Shown piece after piece: positions 38,740-51,723 of a DNA stretch of 64,000 nt. The DNA is from Ursus arctos (Eukaryota; Chordata; Mammalia; Carnivora; Ursidae): assembly GCF_023065955.2 (NCBI RefSeq), contig NW_026622974.1, positions 28,861,718-28,925,717 on the forward strand. The letters run 5' to 3'. The notes under the pieces were generated by a model. It saw only the letters and a list, made by a program, of their open reading frames with translations. It made no database searches and was not told the origin of the DNA. Both the position numbers and the translations under genes were made by a program. Numbering within the stretch: position 1 is the stretch's first letter; each line of letters starts with the position of its first letter.

Positions 38740-39200
38740 GACCTCCTAGACTGCCCTCTGACCAGTGCATGTAAGGGACAGGGTAGGGGTTCCTTCAGCA
38801 AACTGTTCCACAACATTTTTATTTTCACTGAATCTTCTGAGAAGAATAATTTGCACCCACTGTCTTCAGTTCCTAACCCATCCAACCTATTGCTCCCCCA
38901 CTTCAGACCCCACTTCCACTTAAACTGCCTTACTAATTCCGATTCATCCTTTAAGATGCAGGACAGTAGCCAGTTTGAGGAATCTTTGTCCCTCGGGCTG
39001 TGCTAAGAGTTCCTCTCAGAGTTCAAGGCAGCTTACACAGACCTCTACCTTGCACTTACCGTAATTCTGAGAAATCTGTTTATGTCTGTCTTTCCTACTA
39101 GATAAAGCTGCTCAGGGTCAGAGACTGTTTTTATTTGTCTCTATATTTACAACACCTGGAAAAAAATGCCACGGTCTTAAAGACATTTAGTAAATCTTGT
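38740..39200 (+). repeat. L2 LINE 3' fossil
   Basis: CCTTTAAGATGCAGGACAGT and the terminal region CAGAGACTGTTTTTATTTGT, ACACCTGGAAAA, AGACATTTAGTAAATCTTGT match the L2 3' end in plus orientation. Confidence 0.6.
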
Positions 39201-39701
39201 GGAACTAACCAGACCTCCTCTCAACTCACATTTTAGTGGGAGAGACTACTCGCCAACAAACAAATGAAATATAATGAGGTCAGTGCCATATAAGATGTGT
39301 GCACAAGGGGTTATAGGAGATGCCACACCTCATCATCTTTATGATGTCAAAAACTAAACTGAGGAAATGGGCCCTAAGGTCTGGGTGATATTATATGGTT
39401 CCCCATGCAGGAAAGAATAGGATCAAAAATAAAAGAACATAGGGAAAGTTGAACCATATTCAGCACTCATTATTGATGATTTGCAAGACTCCATACCCTG
39501 GCTGATCGTGTTCCTTTTCTCAAGATCTTAGGTTGTTTCCCTGGAAACCAAGATCACTGTTACTCCCCATTCTTGAGAGTTAGCTTATACAGTCCATTTG
39601 TCCCACTTGTCTACTTGCAACAATGCTCTATGTGGAAACCAGTGCTTGGCCTCTGTGAACTGAAAATGACCACACTTTTCTTGTTAAAATGGCATAGGCC
39701 A

Positions 39702-39914
39702 GGGGCGCCTGGGTGGCGCAGTCGTTAAGCGTCTGCCTTTGGCTCAGGGCGTGATCCTGGCGCTCTGGGATCAAGCCCCACATCAGGCTCCTCTGCTGGG
39801 AGCCTGCTTCTTCCTCTCCCACTCCCCCTGCTGGTGTTCCCTCTCTCGCTGGCTGTCTCTCTCTCTGTCAAATAAATAAATAGAATCTTTAAATAAAATA
39901 AAATAAAATAAAAT
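39702..39914 (+). repeat. Young CAN-SINE (bear/pinniped-like form)
   Basis: GGGGCGCCTGGGTGGCGCAG head with GGCGTGATCCTGGCG diagnostic and an (AAAAT)n tail. Perfect 15-bp duplication AAATGGCATAGGCCA at 39687-39701 and 39915-39929. The right duplication runs into a CTCF-like motif (see findings). Confidence 0.96.
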
Positions 39915-39925
39915 AAATGGCATAG

Positions 39926-39937
39926 GCCATCTAGTGG
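39926..39937 (-). promoter_or_regulatory. CTCF-like motif beside a young SINE
   Basis: GCCATCTAGTGG is the reverse of CCACTAGATGGC. The first four bases belong to the right target-site duplication of the SINE at 39702-39914. Confidence 0.4.
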
Positions 39938-42900
39938 TCTGATGAGGAACCTCTGTCTTTGCAGAGAGCCTATCTTCCCTTAAGATCGATGATTATTGAG
40001 AGTCTTCTTGTTTAATCCAAATACTCTGCATCTAAAATCTTCAGTGGGCACAGAGGTTTCTACGAGGGAAGGATCAGCAGCCAGAACAGTTTGGTGAGGA
40101 AGCTCTGGCGTTGAACAGTCTGGCTGAGGTACTCCTCCTAGAGGAGCAATGCCTTGGGCTTAGGAGTCAGTAATGGGTGCCTACAAAACACCCTGCCACT
40201 TTGACTAAACATATGTCTTGCTGTCAAAGAGGAGAAAGAAATGTGCCCCCTAAGCCAGGTAACTCAAAAATGAAAACGTGATTATGGTCATGGAAAAGGT
40301 CTGTGAAGATTGGAGGAAAGGAGATAGGGCAGCTAGAAGAGTGGGAAAAGGCCTCTCCCTAGAAGGAATTATATTGCCTTTTACAAACATTTATCCAGTA
40401 TCCAGTATTCACTCTGAGGAATATGCAAGTCCTGTCTTCAAGAAGCTTACAGCCAAACTGGAGAGACAACTTTGCATATCAGTGCTAATCAATAAAGACA
40501 GAATGGGAAAATGGACTCCTGAAGAGAAAGAAAAAAATATTTTCTCCTTCGAGACACTTATCTGAAAGAAATGCTGCAAATAATGCCAGTGGAAACTAAA
40601 GGAGGACTGGTTATCTTTAAAAAAAAAAAAAAAAAAAAGTGATCTGGGAAGTCCAGGGAACTGCATTCCAACAATTATCTGTGGATGATAGGTCGGTATG
40701 CCTGGAACCAAGCAGTCAGTAAGGATTGCCCCAGTTGAAGGAAGGCCTCAAGGTTTAATATCTTTTATAGGTTCCTTGGGATAGCATTAAGCACAAATTT
40801 CAGAAGTACATTTTAATGACATTAAAAAACTAAAACAAAAAAACCCCAGTATGGGGCAATATGCCCAATTGCCAACATGCACGGAGCCCAGGGAACTTGC
40901 TGCAGTTTCTGTGCACACGGAAATAGCCTGGTGCTCATTAAACGTGACTCTAGCCCAGGGCTCAGGGGGAACAAATGCATTTGAGCAAATATAGAAAGCC
41001 CGAGACCTTCCTTTTCCTGGGAAGTCATGAAACAAACAGTGACTTTTGGCCAGTGCTCTTAAACCATGTGCACCTGCGGGGCTCTGCTCCTCCAAAAAGA
41101 GGCCTCATTACTGCCTTGTGGGCAAGACCCCTAACATCTGCAGCTTTCATGTAGAAAGCATCTTTGTTTAGACATCTTGCTTGCCTGCTTTTTTGATATG
41201 CAGATCTTTAAACAATAAACAGCCATTCCTTTGTCCCAAAAAAGGCAGAGATAAGTAGGGATTGGCTATGGACCACCAACTCTGGCACAGAGCTGAGAAA
41301 TAAAAGAGGTCAAAGAATAGCCTCACGGTCACCCCCATCCCACTTTTGCTGAAAGCATTACCCAGCAGCCTCTCTAGAAGCTGGGCTGTGGCCTGCTGGC
41401 AAAAACCTCGGGAGCATTTGTTCTGCTCAGTAAACTACCGTTAGCCTGACAGCAGAAAGCAGTAAAGTACTATCTGAATATCGACTGACAGTGCATTTGG
41501 TGAAGGTAAAGGGCTGAGGGACACTCTATAACCAGTTCTATCTCTTGGTGTGTAGCAGTGTTCATCCCACTAAAGAATCAGACTATGCTGTAACTCGGGG
41601 AAAGTATCTCTCATTTTGGCAGATCTGCTGTACCATTTCTGCTTCTTCACAGCGAAAAACGCCACCTTTTTAAGAAAATAGGAAATGCAGAAGTGAAAAC
41701 TATTTAAAGGCAAATGATTTTAAATAAAAAGGTGAAGGTTGAATGCTCATTTCAAATGATTTTAATTTTATGAATATTATGTTCCAACTCAAAAAAGAAT
41801 ATTGCACAATGTTTTTATATCACAATTGTTACTTTTCTCACTCTGTAGTGAGATTTTGATAAACATGGTTGACTTTGGAAATAACACAAAGAGACTGTCT
41901 TAATTGGCTAGATGATTTCAATAACCTGTGAAGAACTGAAAGGAAGATATTACATTCATATAAAAGACAAGTAGATACCCATAAATTCACTTGGCTGTAA
42001 TGAAAAATAATTAACTTTTCATGTACTTAATAAAACTTAAAGGAGACAAAATTGAGAATGCTGTGAAAATACAATGTAACTCCAAAATTTTTCAATGCAC
42101 TCTTTTGCTTTCGAAAATCCGTTCAACTGCAAGACTTTTAAGAATATCTTGATCACACTGTAAGCCTTTTACTTTGGAGAAGCTGACATCCGATGTCTTT
42201 AAAACAAAATCTAAATAAATACAATCTGCACTGTTAAAAATAATGAAATCTGTGAATGTTAAGGTAAAATTACCCAAATAACATAAATGAAAAAAACACC
42301 AAAAAATAAGTGTATTATATCATGACACCAATAAACATTTCTATTCGACCTTACTAATCTACAGCATTTTGCATTTTCCCTATGTAACAAACACAGTTGT
42401 TATCATATAGTTATGGAGTAAATTTTGAAAACTTAAGACAATAAAATAATAGTGTTTACTAAGCAAAGTTAATTCCATGACACTCTCCCAATTTTTGTGA
42501 ATTTATTACAATAACTTATTGTTTTCCCTCTTTGCCTTCTAATTAGTATTTTTAGCAGGGGGATAGCACTGGAGTCTGAAGGGGGATACATGCTTCAGGT
42601 GCCAGTTGTGGTGGTGGTGTTTTTTTTAACTTCCATTTTGCATTTTTGTTATTTTTGGAATCGTTGCTCGTCAAATTCATGAACACGCCCAACTTTTGCT
42701 AAGTTTTTTATTCATTTCCAGGAAAATTCAACCACAGCATAAAGAGAAGGGACAAAAACATATTACATTGTTTGATCCAACATTTACTCTTGCTCTGCCA
42801 CTGATTTTAGAACCTGTGAATTATTTCAATAGTGCTGGTGTCTTTTTTAATGCTTAAGCTAGATACTTCACATCATGAATTTTTTTTTTTTTATGGTTGC

Positions 42901-45900
42901 CCTAAGAGACAATTAATTCTTCACATTTCTTGAAGATCTAACATCTGGAAAATGTGTTCACTATCTTCATCACACCTTAATATTTTATGAAATGCTTGAA
43001 AAAAGTCCCTGCAGAAGATACCTCAAAAAATACTCTCTTATCAAAAAGAAAGGGGTAAAACAATGGATTAGTTCAATAGTTGTACCTTAAACTGGAATCA
43101 TTTCAGAAAATATAATTATTCCATTCAAAACTGATTCCCTTTCATACTGATGATTGGAGATTTACTTAAAATAAAAGATACAGAAATTATGTGAGTCTAG
43201 GATGGTGCCAGGATTGCACATGGAGGCAGTTTTCTCCTTTGGATGTAGATAGTGGGATAAGACTGTCTATGATCTTGTTTGTTTAATTCATTAGATAAGG
43301 ATATAACTATTTGGTGTTTTCTCCTTTCTGCTAATTTTTAATATTCTTTTATTTCAGAACAATTACTTTTTTATTCTTTATTAATTTTACTCATCTGTCA
43401 CTCAGATTCCATTTGGGTTCAAACAGAGGACTTAATCCCAGCACGAGCAGAAAAAGGCTCAGCATCCATCTAAGTGACTCAGATTGTACCACCGTCCTTA
43501 CTCTGCATCGCAAGTACCAAATTTCATTATAAATTCAAGAGAAATAAAAACTACAGATCCAAATAGACATAAATCACTTGCAATATCTTAAAGTCAAGAA
43601 GTCTTATCCTCTAGCCTTTTCACGATTCATGTAATGAAATTCCCACAAGATGAGAAAAAGCTATTTGATTCAAATGCTAATTTGTGATCTATCAGAATAT
43701 TTTGCCATCAGAAGTATAAACGTTGGCAAATAGGGAACTTAACTGTGTGTCAAAAAAAGATAACAAGATAACCCTTTTTCTACTTGAAAATGTCATTACG
43801 GTTCAGAAACATTTTCAGAAAAAAAAACTCATAGCAACAATGTTTTAAATCTTCACACATACACACTCTAGTTTTCTTAATCATTAATCAAAAGCCCTGA
43901 AGGATACGTGATACATTGACAATCATTCAAGCTAGGACAAGCCTACTGTAGCATTTCTTTTACTTACAAAAATCAAACTAATTTTCCATAAAATAGTTAT
44001 TTATAACATCTACCAAATGTGATTGCTAATTCCACAAAGTATAAGTTAAAACCTTCCAAAGTTACATAGGGGAGGAAATCCAATTAATTTTTCTATTTCA
44101 AAGACTCAGTGTAGACTCACTTCTATGCATTTGTAACCTGGAAACAAACTGTCAACTGGAGAAATGGGCCAATAGTGTTACTTGCATGGTTTTTAGTTAT
44201 CCGTGTGACACTCAGAAGCATTTTCTTTAATCTCGGTAAAGTTCCATCATGTATGATTTCTGCATTCAGAAACTGATACGTCAACTCTTCGTTTATCTTT
44301 AAAGTTATCTTTTTAAAGACCTTATTGAAAACATGTGCACATTAGCAAAGTCTTTTTAAAAACCTGTATTACTGGGGTTTCAAGTAAACTTTAGATGCAC
44401 ATTTTCATATAAACCTAAATTCAACAGCAGCTCTGACATTGAGATTTGAGTAATGCATGTTATGCTTTTATCTTTAGAGAATATATTCTGCAACCTACAC
44501 GCCTTTATGAAAATCTATCCAAATCCTGTCTATCAAGGAAAAAAATGTTATCTGTCATGGAATTTCTTACCATTTTTTTTGAAAGATGCAGATATTAACT
44601 AGGTCAGTTTTTATTTTTTGAGCTTTCATTTGGACAGATTGTGAGAAATATCTTGATATCACAGTCCTTATTATAAGTCTCATACATATAAGCAAATAAT
44701 GCACACAGAAATAAAATTGAACTCTCAGAGCTATTCCCATAACTCTTACTGGTTAAACGTATATATCTCCTTTTATTAATTTGTTTCATATGAAATTCAA
44801 TTTATCAGGGATTTTGGCACAGAACACTAGACAGGGCAACTTTTAAAACTGGCTTTACATAATTAAAATTAAACTCTTAAATCAATGTTACTTATTACTG
44901 TTGAACCGTGATCAGAATCACAGCCTTATACAAGCAATAATAAAACCTCTTCTAGAATCTCCTGCTTCTGTTTTATCTCTTGAATCTCCCCTGAAATATA
45001 TAGAGTGTTGTACTTTCTTTTCCTTCAGAAATAAAAAAGTGATGAAAGAGAATAATGATAGGTCGCCATTTTGAATGCAGCAGTACCAATACTCTGAAGA
45101 ACTGACAGTGTGCTCTACAGATGCATGTGCCAGAGACTACGAAAACGGAAACACTTCAGGAAAAAAATCACATTACAAAGTGTATTATGAAAATAAATTA
45201 CATAGCATGTGCCCATGGACCTGAAAGCTTTGCAAAAGGAAGAGAAATTTATTTTGACACGAAGATTGAATTGCTCTTGCTACCTATTTTCCATATTATC
45301 AGCAACGCCACTTTCAGCTTTTACGTTATTATATCCTCGAAAAAAAAAAAATCACTGGAAGTAGAAAATTATTTCCAGTAGTGATCAGTAGCATGGAGAA
45401 CCTTAGTGATGATGGAGGACTGTAGAAATACTACTCATTCAACAGGGATTCAGAGGAAGTACACACACCCAGTATGTGCTTGGTTTACCATTTCATCTGG
45501 AGTTCATACGTAACTGGTGAATGACGATGCTTTCTATAAAGAAAAGAAAGATACAGCATTTTCAATTAAACTGAAAAATCAATAGTTTATGTGAGGGTCA
45601 ATACCACATCATTTCACTGAAAGACTGCGGACGATAAACAACAAAACAGAAACAAGTACATGAGCCCAATAGCTCCCCCTGCAGTTCTTTACTATTCTTG
45701 GGTAATTTCTTTATATTGACATATGTGCTTTACCTCCAAAATTCTTAAAATCTTTTAAACACTGTTAAATATTCTAATAATATTAGGTGGATTTTACGCA
45801 AGGAAAGAACCAAACACAAAGACATTAATTTCTACGTGTAAGCTCCATACTGGGAAACCAGACTATTTTCTAGAAGCAACTCTATTCTTCCAGCCATACT

Positions 45901-46065
45901 CTTTCTAATCTGAGCAATATTCACATATGTTTAATTTCTTTTTTTAGGTGTGTGGTTTGAGTTTTAACAAGGAAATATTCATTATTCTTAAGAAGTCACT
46001 AAACACAGATGACTCACATTTGTCTTGGACTGCTTCTTTTTACAAAATTATGTATATGCCTTTTT
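39930..46065. other. Repeat-poor intergenic block
   Basis: About 6.1 kb in which I recognise no SINE, L1, LTR or L2, apart from a 20-A run at 40618-40637. No convincing ORF: the longest are about 100 codons with no resemblance to known proteins. In a region with roughly one SINE per 3 kb this is notable (see findings). Confidence 0.6.
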
Positions 46066-46253
46066 TAAAAAAATAGTTTATTTATTTGAGATGAACAAGA
46101 GAGAGAGCACAAGCAGGATGGAGGGGCAAAGGGAGAGGGAGATGCAGGTTCCCCGCTGGTCAGGGAGCCCAATGTGGGGCTCGATCCCAGCACCCTGGGA
46201 TCATGACCTGAGCCGAAGGCAGATGCTTAACTGACTGAGCCACCAGGCACCCC
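46066..46253 (-). repeat. CAN-SINE
   Basis: Reverse orientation, TAGTTTATTTATTTGAGATG start and ACTGAGCCACCAGGCACCCC end. Imperfect flanks TTATGTATATGCCTTTT and TTATGCATATGCTTTTA. Confidence 0.93.
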
Positions 46254-46424
46254 TTATGCATATGCTTTTAAATCTAAATTCTTTCTTACAAAAGTAAAAA
46301 AAAAAAAAAATTGAAATAGTACCAGCCATGTTATGGGTGTGTGATATTTGTATTTATTTGATTGATTTCGCTTTTACCTTAACCTTTATGCCTTCACGAA
46401 AATGTATCATTTTTTTTCAGTCTC

Positions 46425-46565
46425 TTATTCAAGGACTACTTATTGTGGCTCTCCTACATGCCCATCACTGTGCTAGGCATGGAACTACATAAGTGACCCA
46501 AATGAGAAAGAGTCCTGCCATTGTTGAGATGATAAAGAACAGAGCAAAGAAATAACTAAGCTTCA
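46425..46565 (-). repeat. L2 LINE 3' fossil
   Basis: CATCACTGTGCTAGGCATGG and GAGTCCTGCCATTGTTGAGA match the L2 3' end in reverse. Short. Confidence 0.5.
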
Positions 46566-46850
46566 AATGGTTTCTTCACCTGAAAAATGTACTACCTCCC
46601 CGACAATATATGGCAGTGTTGTGAGTGTAGAAACTAATGTCAGGGTTTATCAATAACATGCGGAAATTTCCACCTATTATTTTCACTTTAATTTCAAATA
46701 ATTAATATTTACATTTACTTAAGTAGTTAACATCTAAACATTAATTAAAACATATTATGTCAGAGACCTATAGATTTGTGCTAATCAAGTGGATGATCCT
46801 TTGTCAGTTTCTTAATTGGGTTTTATTAACTTTACTTCATTTCACGCTGA

Positions 46851-46863
46851 CCACTAGGTGGCG
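46851..46863 (+). promoter_or_regulatory. CTCF-like motif
   Basis: CCACTAGGTGGCG is an excellent match to the CTCF core. Intergenic, between TMEM30A and FILIP1. Confidence 0.5.
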
Positions 46864-47328
46864 ATATTTCCATTCCTTCCTTCGACCTTTTGATTTGAAT
46901 CTGGGATAAGACAGCAAAGCAAAGTAAAATGAAATACATAAAGGTTTATATACTTAATAAAACTTAGCTATGAAAGTTTTGTAATGCTTCTAAGACAGAC
47001 ATATGATTTTTGACAATACTACAAACCCTTAAAAATCATCTCATTTTTCTCATTGGAAAATTACAGCTCTAAATTTTTTCAATACCTAAAAATCCATCAA
47101 AATCTTCAGATAAAAACTAAAAACACTAATTAAAATATTATGTAGTTAAAAATCAGGATCTAAGATTCAAATGCCATTTCCCACTCAACACTTTCTTTCT
47201 TAAAATTTCAGTAATAGTTTTCAAAGAGTCAAAAGACATAGATCTCAAGTCTCCCTAATAGAATTAAAGTATCTTCCCCATTTTCCTCCCTTAAGAAAGC
47301 ATAGAGAACTTAAATTTAAAAGAGTGAA

Positions 47329-47424
47329 TTCCTGGGTTGCCTGGATTAGTTAGGTGTCTGACTCTTGATCTCAGAGTTGTGAGTTCAAGCCCTATGCTGG
47401 CTACAGGGGAAAAAAAAAAAAAAA
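47329..47424 (+). repeat. Short, old CAN-SINE head
   Basis: About 95 bp: GGGTTGCCTGGATTAGTTAG followed by a retained B box GAGTTCAAGCCC and a 14-A tail. Resembles the short copy at 38306. Confidence 0.75.
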
Positions 47425-47829
47425 GCAGTGAAATCCAGAATTGTTCTTATCCTAGATGTAATTCAGAATGGGCATGCATTGGTTTCCTCACCACAAAATG
47501 AGGATATTAGATATCATCTCTAAAGTGACTTGCAAATGCTAACATTTTGTGTTACCACTCTCTCCTTGAGTGTGCAAACCTCTAAATTCCTAGAGTTGCC
47601 TTAATCTTAACATGTTGCCATCCTCATTATCATAATAGCTTTTCAGAATTAGAATTTTCAGAATTCAGGATTTTCAGTAATTGGGTCCATACATAGAAGA
47701 AACAATATCTTGTTTGAACCATTCTTCTTCTTATTATTATATATAAATTAGCAAACTTGTGATCCTACATGATACATATATATATACATATGTATATATA
47801 TATTAATGCTATTAATCAGATTGCATTAT

Positions 47830-48027
47830 TTCCTAAAATCTTTTAAAAGATTTTATTATTTGAGAGAGAGAGAGAAAGAGAACACGAGCTGGGGCGGGGC
47901 AGAGGGGGAGGGACAAGCAGACTCTCCGCTAAGCGCAGAGCCCCACTGAGGGCTGGATTCCAGGACCTTGAGATCATGACCTGAGCCAAAGTCAGATGCT
48001 TAACTGACTGAACCACCCATGTGCCCC
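47830..48027 (-). repeat. CAN-SINE
   Basis: Reverse orientation, ending AACCACCCATGTGCCCC. Perfect 17-bp duplication TAATCAGATTGCATTAT at 47813-47829 and 48028-48044. Confidence 0.96.
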
Positions 48028-48122
48028 TAATCAGATTGCATTATGAAAAAGATTGTCTCAAAAATACTTGACAATGCTAACAGTTTATTTTATTCTACTT
48101 TAATAATAAAAGGGGGTATTTC

Positions 48123-48296
48123 AGGGACGCCTGGGTGGCTCAGTCCATTAAGCGTCTGCCTTCAGCTCAGGTCATGATCCCAGGGTCCTGGGATACAGCC
48201 CTGCATCAGGCTCCCTGCTCAGCGGGGAGTCTGCTTCTCCTTCTCTCTCTCCCTCTGTGTGTTCCCTCTCTCTTAAATAAATAAATCTTTTTAAAA
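48123..48296 (+). repeat. CAN-SINE
   Basis: Head AGGGACGCCTGGGTGGCTCA, short CT-rich body and TTAAATAAATAAATC tail. Flanks GGGGTATTTCAG and GAGGGCATTTCA are an imperfect duplication. Confidence 0.93.
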
Positions 48297-48299
48297 AGA

Positions 48300-51200
48300 G
48301 GGCATTTCATATTTATATACATAAACTTTATTTAAAGGAATACAATTAACCCAAGTTATTTTGTTTTATAAACATGGAGACATAGTTCATCTTGTTTCCA
48401 GAGATAGTGAGAAAAGATCTATATGATGGAAGATCTGTTTTAATTGAAACTATTAAACAGATTTATTAAATCTATGCTTGCTTATTATCTGTTTTCCCCA
48501 ATCTGTACACTGAGAAAAAAAATCACACTGCCAATACACAAAATTGTGAGAGATAAAAAATGTTGCTTTAAGCCGTTAGATTTTGAGGTGACTCATTACA
48601 CAGCAAAACTATCTGATACATACAGAGTCCTTGGTTGCTGGCAAAAAAAAAAAAAAAAAGCTTCAGGGATTATGCCATTAGTTAAGTTTTTTTAAAAAGG
48701 GCAGAGTTTCCAAGTTTCTCCCTGGCTTTTCTTTATGGTTTAATACAATAAAATAATGTTATAAATTTTACTGAAGTTACAAAGTCAGTGAGCAAATCGT
48801 ATTCCATTTCTTGCTCTGTCTTCATTTTATCTCAGAACAAGACCCAAATACAGGTCATTTGGGGCCTCTAAAGTAACCTGAGTAAAATCAGGTATAATTC
48901 TGGAATAACTTTTCTCTTTTTGCAGTTACCATTTTTCTGACATTAGTAATTTGTAGAGTATATGACAGGAAGGGTGAGACCAAAGGCCATAGTTAATTTA
49001 CACCTCTATCAGCAAACTCAAAATAGCAAAGCACTTAAATTTAGGGCCCTCTGATGTACAAATATTTAAGAACATCATTTCCTTCTTCCTAATTGGAAAA
49101 AGGAAAAAAACATCTAAATCTTAATCAGCATACACACACACAGGGACCTTGGATTTTTATGTATTTTTGAAATTAACAGTTTACCAAAAGTACTTACACT
49201 TTCCTCTGTATGTTCCTCTCAAGTGTTATCTTGATGTTTTCTCCTTAAGAAACTTTGGGTAACACATTAATACGTTATTTGTGATTATGATATTATTGTG
49301 AAATGACGTTTCACAATAATATGAATTCATTCTTTTGTACACCAGCTATTAGATAATGGTCCACAGAAAGGAAATTTAACATATTATCAATTCCTAATTA
49401 TACTTGACTTCTGACCTTACTATTCATCCTCTTTGGGTGGTAACCCAAAACTACTGGCCAGCCAGATGACTTGAGATCCAAAGTTGTATATGCAAGCTGG
49501 GATTTGGGGAGAAATTTGGGGGAGACTCTCAAGTGCTAGAGTGTGGCAACATGGCAACAAATTTTGAGTCTGATTCCTCCCAGGAGGGCTCCCTGGCTGT
49601 GGAGTAGGAAAGATATACTCCCTGGAAAGTCAGCGTCTTCCTCCCAAGCAAGACATATATTTATACTTTGCCAAACTCTCTGCGAGGGGACCCTTGAGCT
49701 CTGAATTTAAAAAAATCTATTCTAGTAAATGAGACAAGATCACTTTAATAGACAGCCTTTAAGTTCACACACCAAAGACTAAGAAGTTCAATTTATAGTA
49801 GGACTTTGCCTCCACGAGGGAGGGCTGCTTCATCCACCGGAAACTGCATACCAAATTACTACAGAAAACATTTCCTCTTGGATTTTGCATCAGTTTGGCT
49901 GGCTTGTGACCTGCTTCCCGTGTTCCACGGCTCCCTACTCCCTATGGGCTCTGCCTGAAAGGCTGTGCACAGGCTTAGGGCTGTGCTATTCTTCCTCTCC
50001 ACCAGCTACTAAACCCCAGCTTTAATATGTTGTCCACAGAGTGATTTACTCACCTGCAAAAATGTCCTAGACCTTTTAGAAAGAAGTAGGAACGCCTAGA
50101 TATTGTTTACTTCTAAGGTTCTCATTTTAATAAACTGCTTTAGTATTCAGTCCTGTTATTATCACATTCAGAAATTAATCAGAGTCCTGATAAAACATCT
50201 GTTTTAAATAGGAAGTCCAATAAACTTCCTCTGTTGACTTGGACTTGTATTCCCTCTTTTGGATTCAGCTCAGCTAATTAAAAATACTTCCGCTAATCAG
50301 TTCTGTCATTTGCTTCAGGAAACTTTTGAGCCAGATGATATACACTCTCTTGGGGTTTCTCAACCTTCTAATAGTTTATTTGCTTCCTTCCAAAACATTT
50401 CCCACTCCATCATCAGCCCAAATCATCCCCTTACCTCTCCAGGTTGCAGGAATTACCAATAATCAGTTATGACTAGTAACTTCTTTTTTAGGCAAGCTAA
50501 TCCTTATCTCTCAAATAGTTTATTGTTTTCAGATACAAGCAAATCGGAACTAATTATCCCACATACAACATTAACTGTAAGTAGGAACTCAATGGTGGAA
50601 AATGCCTAGGTTCCATCCTTTTGGACACAGATGTTAAATACCTAGGGTTGATCTCAGTCTATGGCTGGCCACAGAATCACATGGAAAATAACATTGTATG
50701 TGAAAGTTGGGAAGGGCCTTGTCTTTTTAGATAAGAACAACAATATTCCTCAAAGTACCGTTATGAAAACTTAGACACATATAGTTTCTATGTACATATC
50801 TTAATATCTCAAAATCCTTTGGCAGTGTTATTTTGGCCCAGTGAGTGTGGGCATTTTAGTCTATATATGAATACATACTTTGCTCACCTGCAGTCATTTC
50901 ATCACATGAAATAATGAATAATGTACTGAAACCTGGCATCATCATTAGTAAGATGGTTAGACATCTCTAAGCCTTGGGGTTTTTTGTTTTTTGGGGTTTT
51001 TTTTTTTGTTTTTGGTCTTGGTTTTGTTTTCATCTTTAATAATAGAGATACTTATCTTCTTGACCTCTAAAAGTCTGGTTCAGCTGTTACCAGCCCTTGA
51101 TTTTGCAATTCTGACCATCATACATACATGACAATAGCACACATAGAAAGGTCAAAACTACATTTACCAGATAAGCAATTATTTACTAGTTCTTAGGAAA

Positions 51201-51510
51201 AGTGTTATAGTAGAATGCTTTAAGTTGCTTGCTAAATAGTGAAGCCTAGCATATTATGACTATAAGGAGGAATGCCAGAATCATAAAAGGTTATAGCTAA
51301 ATGCTAAACCATAAGCCAAAGTAAGGCAATTTGCCAAAGATCACACAACCTTACTCTGGTCTCCTGGTTTCCAGTTCTAGCTCAGGTATCTAGTCCATTG
51401 TTCAGCAATCCACTTTCTCTGGATATCACCTTAATATCTATCCTAAATCTGAATCCTGCTTATTGGTGGTGGTGTTTGGTTTTTTAAAACAAGAGCCTCT
51501 CCTGACCTTT
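48300..51510. other. Intergenic DNA without recognised elements
   Basis: AT-rich, no gene. It contains the 14-bp hairpin at 49290-49322, T/G-rich tracts near 50975-51030 and an unassigned GC-richer stretch at 49420-50030 that might be an unrecognised LTR. Confidence 0.6.
49290..49322. repeat. Perfect 14-bp inverted repeat with 5-nt loop
   Basis: Left arm ATATTATTGTGAAA (49290-49303), loop TGACG, right arm TTTCACAATAATAT (49309-49322). Confidence 0.93.
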
Positions 51511-51723
51511 TTTTTTTTTTTTGCAAGATTTTATTTATTTGAAAGAGAGATAGAGAGTACGTGTGAGCAGTGTGGGGGGGGGCGGTGCAGAGAGAGAGAA
51601 TCTCAAGCAGACTCCACACTGAGCATGGAGCCCAATGCAGGGCTTGATCCCATGACCCTGAGATCACAACTTGACCCAAAACCAGGAGACAGACATTTAA
51701 CTGACTAAGCCACTCAGGCACCC
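51511..51723 (-). repeat. CAN-SINE with G-run
   Basis: Reverse orientation, 15-T run then GCAAGATTTTATTTATTTGA, ending AAGCCACTCAGGCACCC. Contains an internal run of G near 51573-51580. Flanks CTCCTGACCT and CTCTGACCT. Confidence 0.93.

Noticed and set aside
40409..41095. Overlapping minus-strand ORFs of about 100 codons
   Set aside because: No family resemblance, interrupted by a poly(A) run, and overlapping in several frames.
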